Source: Synechococcus sp. 1G10
Lineage (GTDB): Bacteria; Cyanobacteriota; Cyanobacteriia; PCC-6307; Cyanobiaceae
Length of the DNA stretch: 64,000 nt
Direction: 5' to 3'
Assembly: GCF_002252625.1 (NCBI RefSeq)
Contig: NZ_NQKW01000008.1
Location: 62,001-126,000, forward strand
The notes below the pieces were generated by a model that was given only the letters and a program-made list of their open reading frames with translations, was not told the DNA's origin and searched no databases. Made by a program: the position numbers and the translations under genes. Below are positions 52,934 to 62,183 of this stretch, in pieces. How positions within the stretch are numbered: position 1 is the stretch's first letter; each line of letters starts with the position of its first letter.

Positions 52934-55597
52934 ATGGCAACCGATGTGATCACCGCGGCTATGGGCCGCTGGAGCGAAATCCTTGAGGCACTGGCCGGGC
53001 TGCGGCCCGAGCAGCTGTGCAACCGCCATCAGCCCTGCCCCATCTGCGGCGGAAGGGACCGCTACCGCTTTGACGACAAAGACGACAGTGGTTCCTGGTT
53101 CTGCAACCAGTGCGGCGGCAAGGATCACATGGGCGGCGGCGGTTCCGGGATGGATCTGCTGATGCGGGTGCGCCACTGGAGCTTTCGCCAGGCCTGCCAG
53201 GAGGTGGAGCGCTATCTGGGCCTGGCAGGGGATGGGGATGGGGATGGACGGCACCGGCCCCAGCCCGCTGCCTCTGCCAACGGCTCCTGCGGCAAGCCAG
53301 CAGCCGCACCAGCTGCAGCCACCGGGCTTCCCGGCCACGGCGGCCGGCCCTGGCGGCAACCCGAGCTACCGCCAGCCGATGCGCCGCCGCCTGCGCTGGA
53401 TGCGGGCGCCATCGCCCAGTGGTGTTACCGCAATCCGGCCGGCGCTCAGTTGTTCTGGATCCAGCGCCTCTGTGGCGGCCGCAGCGGCCGCAAGGCCTTC
53501 CTGCATCGCGTCTGGCTGGATGGCGGCTGGCACCGGCCCAGCCGCCGCGACGCCTTCTCCTGCGAATGGCCTGCGCCCCGTCCGCTCTATGGCCTGCCTG
53601 GCCTGAGCCAACGGCCCGACGCTCCTGTGCTGGTGGTGGAGGGCGAGCGCACAGCCGATGCCGCAGCGCTGCTCTTCCCGGAGCAGGTGGTGATCAGCTG
53701 GGCCAACGGCACCAACGCCATCGCCAAGACGGACTGGAGTCCGCTGGTGGGGCAATCGGTGACGCTCTGGCCTGATGCCGATGCCCCGGGCCGCAAGGCG
53801 ATGGCGCGGCTGGCCGCGCTGCTCGCCGAGCAGGGCTGCCGCCTACAGCTGGTGGAACCGCCGGACGAACTCACCCCGGGTTGGGATCTGGCCGATGCCG
53901 ACTGGAGCCCCGAGCAAGCAGCCGAACACCTGCAGACGTTGGCGCGGACTTTCCCACCGGCTCCGGGCGCTGGCACCCAGCCCTCCGCAGGCTCCATGGC
54001 TCCATTTCAGTGTCTCGGCTACGACGGTGAGGCCAGCTACTACCGCTCCGGCCGCAGCGGGCAGGTGCTGCGCCTGGCCCGCTCCGCCCACACCGCCACC
54101 CACCTGGTGGCCCTGGCGCCGCTGCGCCACTGGGAAACCCTCTACCCCAGCCGTACGGGGGTGAACTGGGCGGCGGTGGCCAGCGACCTCTACGAGCGCT
54201 CGATCGCCGCCGGCCTGTTCTGCCCGGAGCGCATCCGCGGCCGCGGGGCCTGGTGGGACGACGGCAGGCCGCTGCTGCATCTCGGTGATCGCCTGGTCAC
54301 CCCGGACGGCGATCAGCCGATCACGGCCCCCTTCCTCTCGCGGTTCGTCTACCAGCGCATGCCGCGCCTCGATGGGCCTGGCGATGTAGCTTCGCTGTCG
54401 GTGCAGGAAGCGACGGTGATCGTGAGCATCGCCAATCGCTTCCGCTGGGATGTGCCCGCCTCCGGCACCCTGCTGGTGGGGTGGGTGGTGCTGGGCCCGA
54501 TCTGCGGGTCCCTCCGCTGGCGGCCCCACATCTGGCTCACCGCAGGTGCCGGCTCAGGCAAGAGCGCGATCCTCGATCGCTACGTCACCCCGCTGCTGGG
54601 TGACTTCGCCCTGCTGGTGAGTGGCTCCACCACAGAAGCGGGGCTGCGCCAATCGATCGGCTCCGATGCGGTGCCGGTGGTGTTCGATGAGGCTGAGAGC
54701 AACGAGCGGCCGGACCAGCAGCGCATGCAGGGCATCCTGGCGCTGGCGCGGGTGGCCAGCAGCGAGAGCGGTGCCGCCCTGCTCAAGGGTTCACCCAGCG
54801 GTGAAGTGAGCCGCTATCGGGTGCGCTCGATGTTCCTGCTCAGCTCGATCGCCACCGCCCTCAAGCAGGGCGCGGACCACAGCCGCTTTGCCCAGCTCAC
54901 CCTGCGCAATCCAGCCGATCTACCCAAGGCCGAACGCGAGGCCCACTGGGCTGGGCTGGATCGGGACCTCGAGCGACACATCACCCCTGAGTTGGGCCGG
55001 CGCCTGATCGCCCGCACCGCCCGCCTGATCCCGATGATCCGCCAGGCCGCCGGGGTCTTCACTCGGGCGGCGGCGCGGCACTTCGATTCCCAGCGCCTCG
55101 GCGATCAGTACGGCACGCTGCTGGCGGGCGCCTGGTCGCTGCTCAGCGATGTGGCTCCCACAGAAGCCGAGGCCGAGCTCTGCATTGCCTCCCATGAATG
55201 GGAGAGCTACAGCCAGAGCACCGAGCTGGCCGATGAGCAGCGCTGCCTGCAGATGATCCTGCAGTACCCCGCCAGGGTGGAGTGCGCCGATCGCACCGTG
55301 ACCCGCACCATCGGCGAGCTGGTGGAGCTGGCTGCCCACCAGGCCCACGACCTGGAGATCAGCGCCGAGCTTGCGTCCCAGACCCTGGCTCGCCAGGGTC
55401 TCCGGCTGGAGCAGGACCAGCTGCTGGTGAGCAACACGGCCCAGCCGATCGCAGCAATCCTGCGGGAAACGGCATGGGCCAATGGCTGGTCGGTGCTGCT
55501 GCTGCGCCTCAGCGGTGCCCAGCGCCGCGGGCCGGTTCGCTTCTGCGGCGCCGGCATGGTCACACGCGCGGTGGCCATCCCCCTGGCGGTTCTCTGA
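52934..55597 (+). CDS. Phage primase-helicase (zinc-TOPRIM-DUF927)
   Basis: An 887-aa protein. A P4-type zinc finger (Cys35, 38, 57, 60: CPICGG...CNQCGG) is followed by a TOPRIM domain (VLVVEGERTADA near 232, WPDADAPGRKA near 280). A DUF927-type ATPase follows, with Walker A TAGAGSGKSAI near 536-544, VFDEAES as Walker B and a helical C-terminus. It primes and unwinds DNA for replication of the element. It lies 15 bases downstream of the RHH gene and begins the rightward arm. Confidence 0.93.
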   Translation: MATDVITAAMGRWSEILEALAGLRPEQLCNRHQPCPICGGRDRYRFDDKDDSGSWFCNQCGGKDHMGGGGSGMDLLMRVRHWSFRQACQEVERYLGLAGDGDGDGRHRPQPAASANGSCGKPAAAPAAATGLPGHGGRPWRQPELPPADAPPPALDAGAIAQWCYRNPAGAQLFWIQRLCGGRSGRKAFLHRVWLDGGWHRPSRRDAFSCEWPAPRPLYGLPGLSQRPDAPVLVVEGERTADAAALLFPEQVVISWANGTNAIAKTDWSPLVGQSVTLWPDADAPGRKAMARLAALLAEQGCRLQLVEPPDELTPGWDLADADWSPEQAAEHLQTLARTFPPAPGAGTQPSAGSMAPFQCLGYDGEASYYRSGRSGQVLRLARSAHTATHLVALAPLRHWETLYPSRTGVNWAAVASDLYERSIAAGLFCPERIRGRGAWWDDGRPLLHLGDRLVTPDGDQPITAPFLSRFVYQRMPRLDGPGDVASLSVQEATVIVSIANRFRWDVPASGTLLVGWVVLGPICGSLRWRPHIWLTAGAGSGKSAILDRYVTPLLGDFALLVSGSTTEAGLRQSIGSDAVPVVFDEAESNERPDQQRMQGILALARVASSESGAALLKGSPSGEVSRYRVRSMFLLSSIATALKQGADHSRFAQLTLRNPADLPKAEREAHWAGLDRDLERHITPELGRRLIARTARLIPMIRQAAGVFTRAAARHFDSQRLGDQYGTLLAGAWSLLSDVAPTEAEAELCIASHEWESYSQSTELADEQRCLQMILQYPARVECADRTVTRTIGELVELAAHQAHDLEISAELASQTLARQGLRLEQDQLLVSNTAQPIAAILRETAWANGWSVLLLRLSGAQRRGPVRFCGAGMVTRAVAIPLAVL

Positions 55598-55887
55598 GCG
55601 CGAATGTCACTGCGACAACCCCCGGAAACACCCTGCTGTTATGGCCAGAGCGCTTGCAGCGCAGTTGTTCTCGGCGGCTGTAACAGCGTGACGGTTTTGC
55701 TGGGGGGAGAGACACCCTCCTACTCACACCCCCCTATTCACCCCCTCTCCCTGACTCACTGCTGCTTGCTAATGCCTTTATTGATAGATAGATGGTTACT
55801 AAAGCGGGGGCTGCTCGAGATCGCTGGTGGCGAGCGGGATCTCGGGCGTGACGAGCTCTGTCACAGCGCGTTGCTGGCGCAACGGCC
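55598..55887. other. Gene-poor interval, possible small RNA or promoter
   Basis: Apart from the 40-codon frame at 55772 nothing is supported. A pyrimidine-rich run (CCTCCTACTCACACCCCCC) and a GATAGATAGATGG repeat lie in it, and base composition changes sharply to AT-rich near 55760. Confidence 0.4.
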
Positions 55888-55894
55888 ATGCTGA
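55772..55894 (+). CDS. Possible 40-aa coupled ORF
   Basis: MPLLIDRWLLKRGLLEIAGG, then ERDLGRDELCHSALLAQRPC; its TGA lies within the first codons of the next gene (ATGCTGA overlap). Suggestive of coupling, but no family or clear RBS is visible. Confidence 0.3.
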   Translation: MPLLIDRWLLKRGLLEIAGGERDLGRDELCHSALLAQRPC

Positions 55895-56574
55895 AGAGCA
55901 CCTGGCTTGATCCCATCCCCGGCCTGTGGCGGGAGGAGGCCGCCCACCGCTACTGGCTGGGGGAGCACCTGTTTCCGGTGTCGATCACCGGCGTGCTGGC
56001 CCATGGCCTCAGCGCCACGGCCCGCAAAGCGATCGAGGCCAAGCGGCCGGTCTGGGAACCACGCGGCATCACCGTGCACACCGCTCTGGAGCGCTACAGC
56101 CAGGCCCGCTTCCTGGAGGGCTGTGGCCAGGCCGATGCCCTGCTGGCAGTGGAGGAGCTGCCAGGGCATCACCGCTACCGGGACTGGATTCTGCCGCTGC
56201 TGCAGCTGCCTCTCTGGGACGAGGTGCAGGTGATCGCCAGCGAACGGCTCAGCTGCTGCCTCACCCGCAACCTGGCCGGCGGCTTCGATGGGGCCTATGC
56301 CTCACCGGCTCTCAGTGACCGCTGGGGCCGCGAGGTGCGGGTGCTCTACGACCTCAAGACCCTCTCGGCCCATGGCCGGCCCTACTCCACCGCCGCCCAG
56401 CTGGGGGGCTACATGGTGCTCGAGGCCACCCAGGGAAACCACTACGACCTGGGCCAGACGCTCTGGAGCAAGCCTGGCGAGGCAGCTCCGAGCACCTTCT
56501 ACAGCCGTGAGCAGTGCCTGGCGGCCTGGGCCGCCGCCTGGAGTCGCTACTGCCTGGCCCGCAGACCCTTCTGA
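55888..56574 (+). CDS. PD-(D/E)XK exonuclease-like protein
   Basis: A 228-aa protein with the nuclease core LAGGFDGAYASPALSDRWGR, EVRVLYDLKTLSAHG and PYSTAAQLGGYMVLEA (D...D-L-K...Q..GY), as in RecB/Cas4-like phage exonucleases. The N-terminus (LVNI-like GEHLFPVSITGVLAHGLSAT, GITVHTALERY) contains the conserved HT of this group. It probably provides exonuclease for recombination or degradation. Confidence 0.82.
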   Translation: MLKSTWLDPIPGLWREEAAHRYWLGEHLFPVSITGVLAHGLSATARKAIEAKRPVWEPRGITVHTALERYSQARFLEGCGQADALLAVEELPGHHRYRDWILPLLQLPLWDEVQVIASERLSCCLTRNLAGGFDGAYASPALSDRWGREVRVLYDLKTLSAHGRPYSTAAQLGGYMVLEATQGNHYDLGQTLWSKPGEAAPSTFYSREQCLAAWAAAWSRYCLARRPF

Positions 56575-56592
56575 TCCGCCAGCAGACGCTGA

Positions 56593-56622
56593 TAGGAATT
56601 AACAGCCGCTGTGATTGCGGCT
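56593..56622 (+). promoter_or_regulatory. 30-bp shared element, right copy
   Basis: TAGGAATTAAC, AGCCGC, a 7-base loop, GCGGCT, 77 bases upstream of the packaging genes. Pairs with the left copy at 49093-49122. The stem would form in the RNA if transcribed. Confidence 0.7.
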
Positions 56623-56698
56623 CTCAGTGCAGAGCCCATACACTGACCTGATCGCCAGGCTGTACTTTCCTGGCTTGCTTGTCGCTGTGTTGGCTGTC

Positions 56699-57067
56699 AT
56701 GACCACCGCCCCTGCCGATGCTTCTGCCTCTGCTCCAGCCCCAGAGGCGATCGACGCCGTGCTGGATGCCCTCACCGCGCTCAAGGCCCAGCAGAAGCAA
56801 CTGGAGCAGCAGCTCGAACCCCTGCTGGCGGCGCTCAGCGTGGCGATGGACGCCGGTGAGCTGGATCCCTCCTTCTCCCACAACGACTGGGCCTTCTGCC
56901 ACAACGCCGGTCGCCTGAACTACGAGTTCCCTCCCGCGGTGCACCAGATCGAGCAGCAGCTCAAGGCCGCCCGCGATGCGGCGATTCAGCAGGGCAGCGC
57001 AACGGAGAAGCGCGGCAAGCCCTTCTGGACCATCCGCCCCCCGAAAGCAGCGGCCCTGCCGATCTGA
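56699..57067 (+). CDS. Phage hypothetical protein upstream of TerS
   Basis: A 122-aa protein (MTTAPADASASAPAPEAIDA). A coiled-coil (VLDALTALKAQQKQLEQQLE) is followed by FSHNDWAFCHNAGRLNYEFP and IEQQLKAARDAAIQQGSATE, ending FWTIRPP. I recognise the pattern of phage replication-operon proteins but no family name. It ends 5 bases before the TerS-like gene. Confidence 0.6.
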   Translation: MTTAPADASASAPAPEAIDAVLDALTALKAQQKQLEQQLEPLLAALSVAMDAGELDPSFSHNDWAFCHNAGRLNYEFPPAVHQIEQQLKAARDAAIQQGSATEKRGKPFWTIRPPKAAALPI

Positions 57068-57072
57068 GCCCC

Positions 57073-57594
57073 ATGCCGCCCCGGTCCGCTCCACCGACGC
57101 CAGATCCGATCGAGGAACTGCGCTCTGCTGCCAGTGCAGAGGATGAAAACGGCCAACCGCTGTATGAACCGACCGATCCCGCCAGGCCGATCGGGCACGC
57201 CAATCCTCCCCGCCGGCCCAGAGGCATCGCCTCCCATCAGCCGCCCAGGCCCTCAAGGCTTGAGGTCGAACGTCGCATCGCCGAGGCGCAGTTGTGGATC
57301 GCCCAGCGGATTCCGCTGGTGTTGATCTACGAAAAAGGTCGTGAAAGCTGGGGGGTGAATAACAGCCAGACGATCAACAGGTATCTCAATCTCGCGCGCG
57401 AACGCATGGTTGAGGAGCTGATCTCCGACCGGAAGCGTCACCAGGCCGAGCAGATCTACGCCCTGATGGATTGCGCCCGCCGGGCAGCGGACGCCGAGCA
57501 GTTCTCCGCCGCCGTGGGGGCCCATCGGGTGATCGCCGAGATCGCCGGGATGCTGCGTGCTCCGGTCAAGCCGCCCAGCGATGCCAGCTCATGA
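57073..57594 (+). CDS. Terminase small subunit-like protein
   Basis: A 173-aa protein. A Pro/Arg-rich N-terminus precedes a helical HTH region: LEVERRIAEAQLWIAQRIPL, VLIYEKGRESWGVNNSQTIN RYLNLARERMVEELISDRKR. The W.V....INRYL.LAR pattern is common in phage small terminase proteins. Its stop overlaps the start of TerL (ATGA). Confidence 0.7.
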   Translation: MPPRSAPPTPDPIEELRSAASAEDENGQPLYEPTDPARPIGHANPPRRPRGIASHQPPRPSRLEVERRIAEAQLWIAQRIPLVLIYEKGRESWGVNNSQTINRYLNLARERMVEELISDRKRHQAEQIYALMDCARRAADAEQFSAAVGAHRVIAEIAGMLRAPVKPPSDASS

Positions 57595-59237
57595 CCAGAG
57601 GCTTGCTGCAGACCGTCCAGGCCCCAGCCCGTGCTCTCGCCCCAGCCGGGCTGCTGTTCGATGGCGGGCTGCTTCATTCCCCGCACCACCTGGACTGCTG
57701 GCGTGATGGCGGCCTGCTCGGTGTTTCTGGTCCCTCCCTGGCCTCCGCCAGCACGGAGCCACTGAGCTTCCGGGAGTTCATCGCCCAGGCCTACCCCCGC
57801 TACGGCTTTCACCGCTGGGCAGTGGTGCTGATCGCTCTGCTGCAGGCGATCGCCGATGGCGAGCTCTCGCGGCTGATCGTCACCTGCCCGCCGCGGCTGG
57901 GGAAATCGCTCTTGGTTTCCAAGCTCTTCCCCGCCTACTTCATCTACCGCCACCCGCATCTGTTCGCGGCCATCGCCAGCTACTCGGGCGAGCTGGCCTA
58001 TGCCCACTCCCGTGAGGCGCGGCACTTCTACCGCGTCACCGGCAACCTGCTCTCGAAGGATTCAGCAGCGGTCGGCAACTGGCTCACCACCCAGCGCGGC
58101 GGCTGCATCGCGGCTGGTGTGGATGGCCCGTTCACGGGCAAGGGTTACAGCCTCGGTGTGATCGATGACCCCTACAAGGGCCCAGCCGATGCGGGCTCGG
58201 TCCGGGTGCGCTCTCGCATCGAGGAATGGCTCAAGGCCGTCTGGTTCACCAGAGCTGAGCCCCAGTTCATTGACGCGGGCGCTGGCGCCCTGCAGCGCAA
58301 TCTTTCGGCTCAGGTGATCGTGCTCACCCGCTGGGATCACGAGGACGTGATCGGCTGGCTGATGGCCCAGGAAAGCGGCGATGCCCCGCAGGAGTGGCAT
58401 GTGCTCAACCTCCCGGCGATTGCTGAGCACAGGGCTGATCGGCAGAGCTTCCCGGCCTCCTGCACCGTCGAGCCCGACTGGCGCTTACCCGGCGAGGCTC
58501 TCTGCCGCGAACGCTTCCCGCTCTCTGAGCTGCTCAAGATCCGCACCCGGGTCGGTTCGTTCTGGTGGAACGCTCTGTTTCAGCAGCGCCCCTCGCCGAT
58601 GCAGGGCGCCATCTTCCAGCGGGCCTGGATCAAGCCGCCGTTCCCCCGCGAGCAGCTCCGCCGCTTCTCGCCCTTGGTGCTCTCATGCGATCTGTCCTTC
58701 AAAGGGGAGGAGCAGAACGATCATTGCGGCTTCGTGCTGATGGGCCTGCTGCTGCCCGATTCGGCGGGGCCACAACAGCTGGGGCCAGAGGCCCGGCCTC
58801 TGGCCCCCCAGCTGGAGCTGGAGGTGATCTGGGCGGCCCGCCATCACTTCGATCTGCCTCAGACAATTCGCTTCCTGCTCTCCACCCTCGCGGCCCTCGA
58901 CGCCCAGGGGCTTCGCCCTCACGCGGTGCTGATCGAGGACGCGGCCAACGGTCCGGCCGTGCAGCAGACCCTCAAGCGCAAGGTGCCGGGCCTGCTGCCG
59001 ATCCCCGCCCGCGGCAGCAAGGAGTCACGTGCTCATGCCGTCGCCCCGCTGCTGGAAGCAGGCCAGGTGCGTTTCCATCACCGAGCTGCGCCGCTGGTGG
59101 AGGAGCTGCCGCGCTTCCCCAAGGGCACCAAGGATCTGGTCGATGCCTTTGGTCATGGGGCCTTGTGGCTGGAGACGCGCTACTGGCGCGGCCTGGGCAT
59201 CAAGCGCGATCCGCTGCCGATGCTTCTTTCCCGGTGA
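57591..59237 (+). CDS. terL: Phage terminase large subunit
   Basis: A 548-aa protein: Walker A CPPRLGKSLLVSKLF near 98-112, LGVIDDPYKG as Walker B, QVIVLTRWDHEDVIGWLM as motif III, then RNase H-like nuclease SCDLSFKGEEQNDHCGFVLM and VDAFGHGALW near the end. ATG 57591 overlaps the TerS stop. It cuts and packages DNA. It is a different family from the GpA-type terminase at 36-38 kb, so the two phage blocks are unrelated. Confidence 0.93.
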   Translation: MTRGLLQTVQAPARALAPAGLLFDGGLLHSPHHLDCWRDGGLLGVSGPSLASASTEPLSFREFIAQAYPRYGFHRWAVVLIALLQAIADGELSRLIVTCPPRLGKSLLVSKLFPAYFIYRHPHLFAAIASYSGELAYAHSREARHFYRVTGNLLSKDSAAVGNWLTTQRGGCIAAGVDGPFTGKGYSLGVIDDPYKGPADAGSVRVRSRIEEWLKAVWFTRAEPQFIDAGAGALQRNLSAQVIVLTRWDHEDVIGWLMAQESGDAPQEWHVLNLPAIAEHRADRQSFPASCTVEPDWRLPGEALCRERFPLSELLKIRTRVGSFWWNALFQQRPSPMQGAIFQRAWIKPPFPREQLRRFSPLVLSCDLSFKGEEQNDHCGFVLMGLLLPDSAGPQQLGPEARPLAPQLELEVIWAARHHFDLPQTIRFLLSTLAALDAQGLRPHAVLIEDAANGPAVQQTLKRKVPGLLPIPARGSKESRAHAVAPLLEAGQVRFHHRAAPLVEELPRFPKGTKDLVDAFGHGALWLETRYWRGLGIKRDPLPMLLSR

Positions 59238-59241
59238 CGCC

Positions 59242-59829
59242 GTGGCTCAGCTCCTTCTGCCGCTGCTCGCGTCCGCCACCGATGTTGTTGTCCCCTCGCC
59301 TCGCCCCCTTCGGCGCCGCCGTCGCCGGCCTCCGTGCGTTCATCTGCAGCTCGTCTTTGCTTTCCCCTACCAGCCGCCTCCCCAGACGCCATGCAAGTCC
59401 AGGCGGCAGCGGCCCGAGCACCCTCATGCGGCAGTGCATCGGCTCGCCCTGGCTCACGTGGACCTGGCCGACAAGATCGCCGGCAACTTCGCCCGCCGCA
59501 CTACCCATCCTTTTGATGACCTGCGCCAGCTTGCGGTGATCGGTCTGCTCAAGGCGGCGGCACGCTTCGATGGCACGGGTGGGCGATCGTTTCGTCCCTA
59601 CGCCCGCACCTATGCCAATGGCGAGATCACCCACTACCTGCGGGACCATGGCTTTGCGATCAAGGTGCCGCCGTCATGGCGTGACCTCTATGCCAGCGGG
59701 CAGAAGTTGCTGCGGGAAGGACTACCGCCCGATGCAGTGCCAGAGCGGTTGGGTGTAACAGAAGAGCGCTGGCGGGAGATCAAGGAGGCCTGCTCGATCA
59801 CGGTGATCGCACTGCAGCCGGATACCTGA
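59242..59829 (+). CDS. Sigma-70-like factor downstream of TerL
   Basis: From GTG 59242 a 195-aa product: a basic N-terminal stretch, then LAHVDLADKIAGNFARRTTH, PFDDLRQLAVIGLLKAAARF, DGTGGRSFRPYARTYANGEI THYLRDHGF. These are sigma-70 region 2 (including the 2.4-like block); a region 3-type helical end (PDAVPERLGVTEERWREIKE A) follows. It starts 4 bases after the terL stop. I infer a late-gene sigma factor for the element, or a DNA-binding relative. Confidence 0.75.
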   Translation: MAQLLLPLLASATDVVVPSPRPLRRRRRRPPCVHLQLVFAFPYQPPPQTPCKSRRQRPEHPHAAVHRLALAHVDLADKIAGNFARRTTHPFDDLRQLAVIGLLKAAARFDGTGGRSFRPYARTYANGEITHYLRDHGFAIKVPPSWRDLYASGQKLLREGLPPDAVPERLGVTEERWREIKEACSITVIALQPDT

Positions 59830-60091
59830 AACTTCAGATCGACTCTTCAGATCAGAATCAGGAAGACTCACTAATCTTAAAACGGTAACATCTTGCTCAA
59901 TCTTATGCATCATAGGAGCCTCTGGGCAACCGTGGACCCTGAAAATTGCAACGCTGCAGCGCAATGAGCCTCCAAAGCAGAATCGCCGAGACATAGGTTA
60001 ATCAGAGCTGCCCTAAGCTCCAAGTGTGCAGTCGCGTGACTGAGTGGGGCGTGATCATAAATTCATGGGATTTAACTTTGACGCAAGCTTT
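59830..60091. other. Gene-free stretch, element edge uncertain
   Basis: AT-rich with no supported frame. The second att copy or a complete tRNA-Pro is not here. It separates the phage genes from an AT-rich hypothetical gene. Confidence 0.4.
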
Positions 60092-60550
60092 CTACGTCTC
60101 TTCTATGAGACCATCATTAACAATACCGATCGCATAAGCTGCCTCCTCGTCAGGGAGATCCATCAATATAGCGCCTCTGCGCTTCATCTTTGGAGCTAAG
60201 TCACGGCTATAGAATTCTTCAAATGGTGAATAGTTGTCCAGCCCCGAACTGACTGGCTTAAATGAAAATCCATCAGAGTCGATTAAACGCAGAGCTTTGC
60301 GAAAGCTTTCTGGATCAATAGGTTTCTTGACTAGGCTGACGATCTCTATGTACATTACCCATGGAATACCATCAAGTTTTATCATCTCTTTGTTGTAATC
60401 AGATTTCGGTATCTGCTGCAGTTCATCTATGCTAGACCTCGAAAAGCCAAGCACACGTAGACGGAATGAGATTTCTTCCTGGTAGCTTGCGGCTACACAA
60501 TGATACCAATTACCGCCCTTGATCGCATCCGAGAGCAGAACTCTTGACAT
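60092..60550 (-). CDS. Hypothetical protein (152 aa), AT-rich
   Basis: MSRVLLSDAIKGGNWYHCVA, then FRLRVLGFSRSSIDELQQIP, IDPESFRKALRLIDSDGFSF and PFEEFYSRDLAPKMKRRGAI. A soluble alpha/beta protein without recognised family. Its composition is AT-richer than the phage genes to the left, so it entered separately. Confidence 0.6.
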   Translation of the reverse strand: MSRVLLSDAIKGGNWYHCVAASYQEEISFRLRVLGFSRSSIDELQQIPKSDYNKEMIKLDGIPWVMYIEIVSLVKKPIDPESFRKALRLIDSDGFSFKPVSSGLDNYSPFEEFYSRDLAPKMKRRGAILMDLPDEEAAYAIGIVNDGLIEET

Positions 60551-60662
60551 TGATCGACTGAGTTAGCAACGAGACTTACTCTAGCACAGGTTACAAGTTA
60601 GAACAGATTCCCATTGGGGCAAAGGATCTTTCGAGTTTCCGCGCAAGGCCAGTTCGCCATAA

Positions 60663-62032
60663 GAGCTTGCCAAAAAACTGACTAAGTAGCCGCGTTTTCC
60701 CTTCTCCGAGCTGATTTCTCTGTGATTTCGTCAGCTGGGGACATTTCGAGCGCTCAGGCAACCCGATTTCGCTGCACTTGGGCTGTTTTGGCGGCCCGAC
60801 TGCCGCCGTTTGAGCACACCTTTGGGCAACTGGCGGCTCATGCCCTTGCCATGGTGGGCCTGAGCAAGTCGTCCAGTCGGATCAGGTTGTAGGCGATCAC
60901 GTGCAGCCCGTAGCCGAAGGCTTCTCCGAAAGGAGTACACGGCGCTCACGTTTTCCTGGCCGCGCAGTTTTAACTGGCGCAGCCCGCCGAACGCCTTGAT
61001 CCAGCCAAATACCTTCTCGATGCCGCGGCGGGCATCGCTGACCCACCGCTGCGGGCGTTGTTCTGCGCCACGTGTGGCGTCACGCCCAGCCGCCGCATCT
61101 CGGCCACGAACCCTTTCGTGTCGTAGTTCTTGTCGGCGCCAATGGTCTTCTGGTGAGCACCGGCACTATCTGCTGCCATCTCCTGGGCGGGCATCCCGCT
61201 CACCGGTGCCCGTGGCCTTGGTGGCGCTGCAATCGACGATCAGGTCATGGCGGTTCTCCATGAGCACATGGCCTCGGTAGCTCAGCTGCGATGGATGGGC
61301 TTTGGATTTCCGCTCCAGCAGGGCGTCGGGATCCATGCTTGAGCGGTGGGTCTCATTGCTGAGCTAGATGACGCGAAAGTCACCCTTGGCCCGCTTCTTT
61401 CCCTCCTTGGGTGCACCGAATCCCTCACCAGGACCTGTGGGCGGAGGCGGAGGATCCTCCTGACAATCGACCCGCTTCAAGGAGGCGTATGACGCCCAGG
61501 CTTGCAGCAGCGTGCCGTCCACGGAGAAGTGGTCATCGCTGAGCAGCGGTTTGACCTCGGGAGCTCCCATCAGCTTCTCCAGGAACTTCCCCATGACGTC
61601 CTCGTTGAGGAGGCGCTTGCGGTTCTTGGTGTAGACGCAGTCGGCCGGAGGCCATAGGTGGTGGGATGCCAGATCGGATCGTCGGGGCTGAGGCCCACAA
61701 ACCAGCGGAACAGCAGGTTGTAGTGGAGCTGCTCCAGCAGCAGCCTCTCGGAGCGGATCCCATAGAACGCCCACCACCGAGGCCAGCAGCTGTTGCTCCG
61801 GTGGAACCGATGGTCGACCTTCTGAGGCGTATAGCCTGCAGAAGGTGGGATTGAGCCGATGGAGAGCCTGGTCCGCCAGCTTGCGAATCCGCCTCAGCGG
61901 ATGGATGGTCGGTATCCGCTCCTCGATCGAGACGTAGGAGAACAGGGAGCCGCTGCGCTCCTGTTGGCCTCGCATCAACGGTCATGTGGTTGGCTTGTTT
62001 TCGCAGAGCTAGCCGAGTTTTTCAGCAAACTC
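60663..62032 (-). mobile_element. Decayed IS1182-type insertion sequence
   Basis: Imperfect terminal repeats: GAGCTTGCCAAAAAACTG at 60663 and, inverted, GAGTTTGCTGAAAAACTC ending at 62032. Between them the minus strand has transposase pieces in several frames: RGQQERSGSLFSYVSIEERI PTIHPLRRIRKLADQALHRL, KNRKRLLNEDVMGKFLEKLM, DGTLLQAWASYASLKRVD, and in other frames GADKNYDTKGFVAEMRRLGV. Frameshifts and an internal stop (RVI*) show it is inactive. Confidence 0.85.
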
Positions 62033-62183
62033 ACAAGGACCATATGCAGGGGTGAGGTGGGGGCCTTTTTTGGACAGATTGGGGCATTCGGTTTGAACCT
62101 GGCCTGCCCAGCATGGCCAAGAGTTGTCCGGGGGTTACTTCAGGGATAGACTAGAGCTTTCGTTGCCGCGTACTGATCAGCAT

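Noticed and set aside
58565-59539. 324-codon rightward frame over terL and the sigma-like gene
   Set aside because: Wrong frame; low-complexity Arg/Ala/Gly-rich translation.
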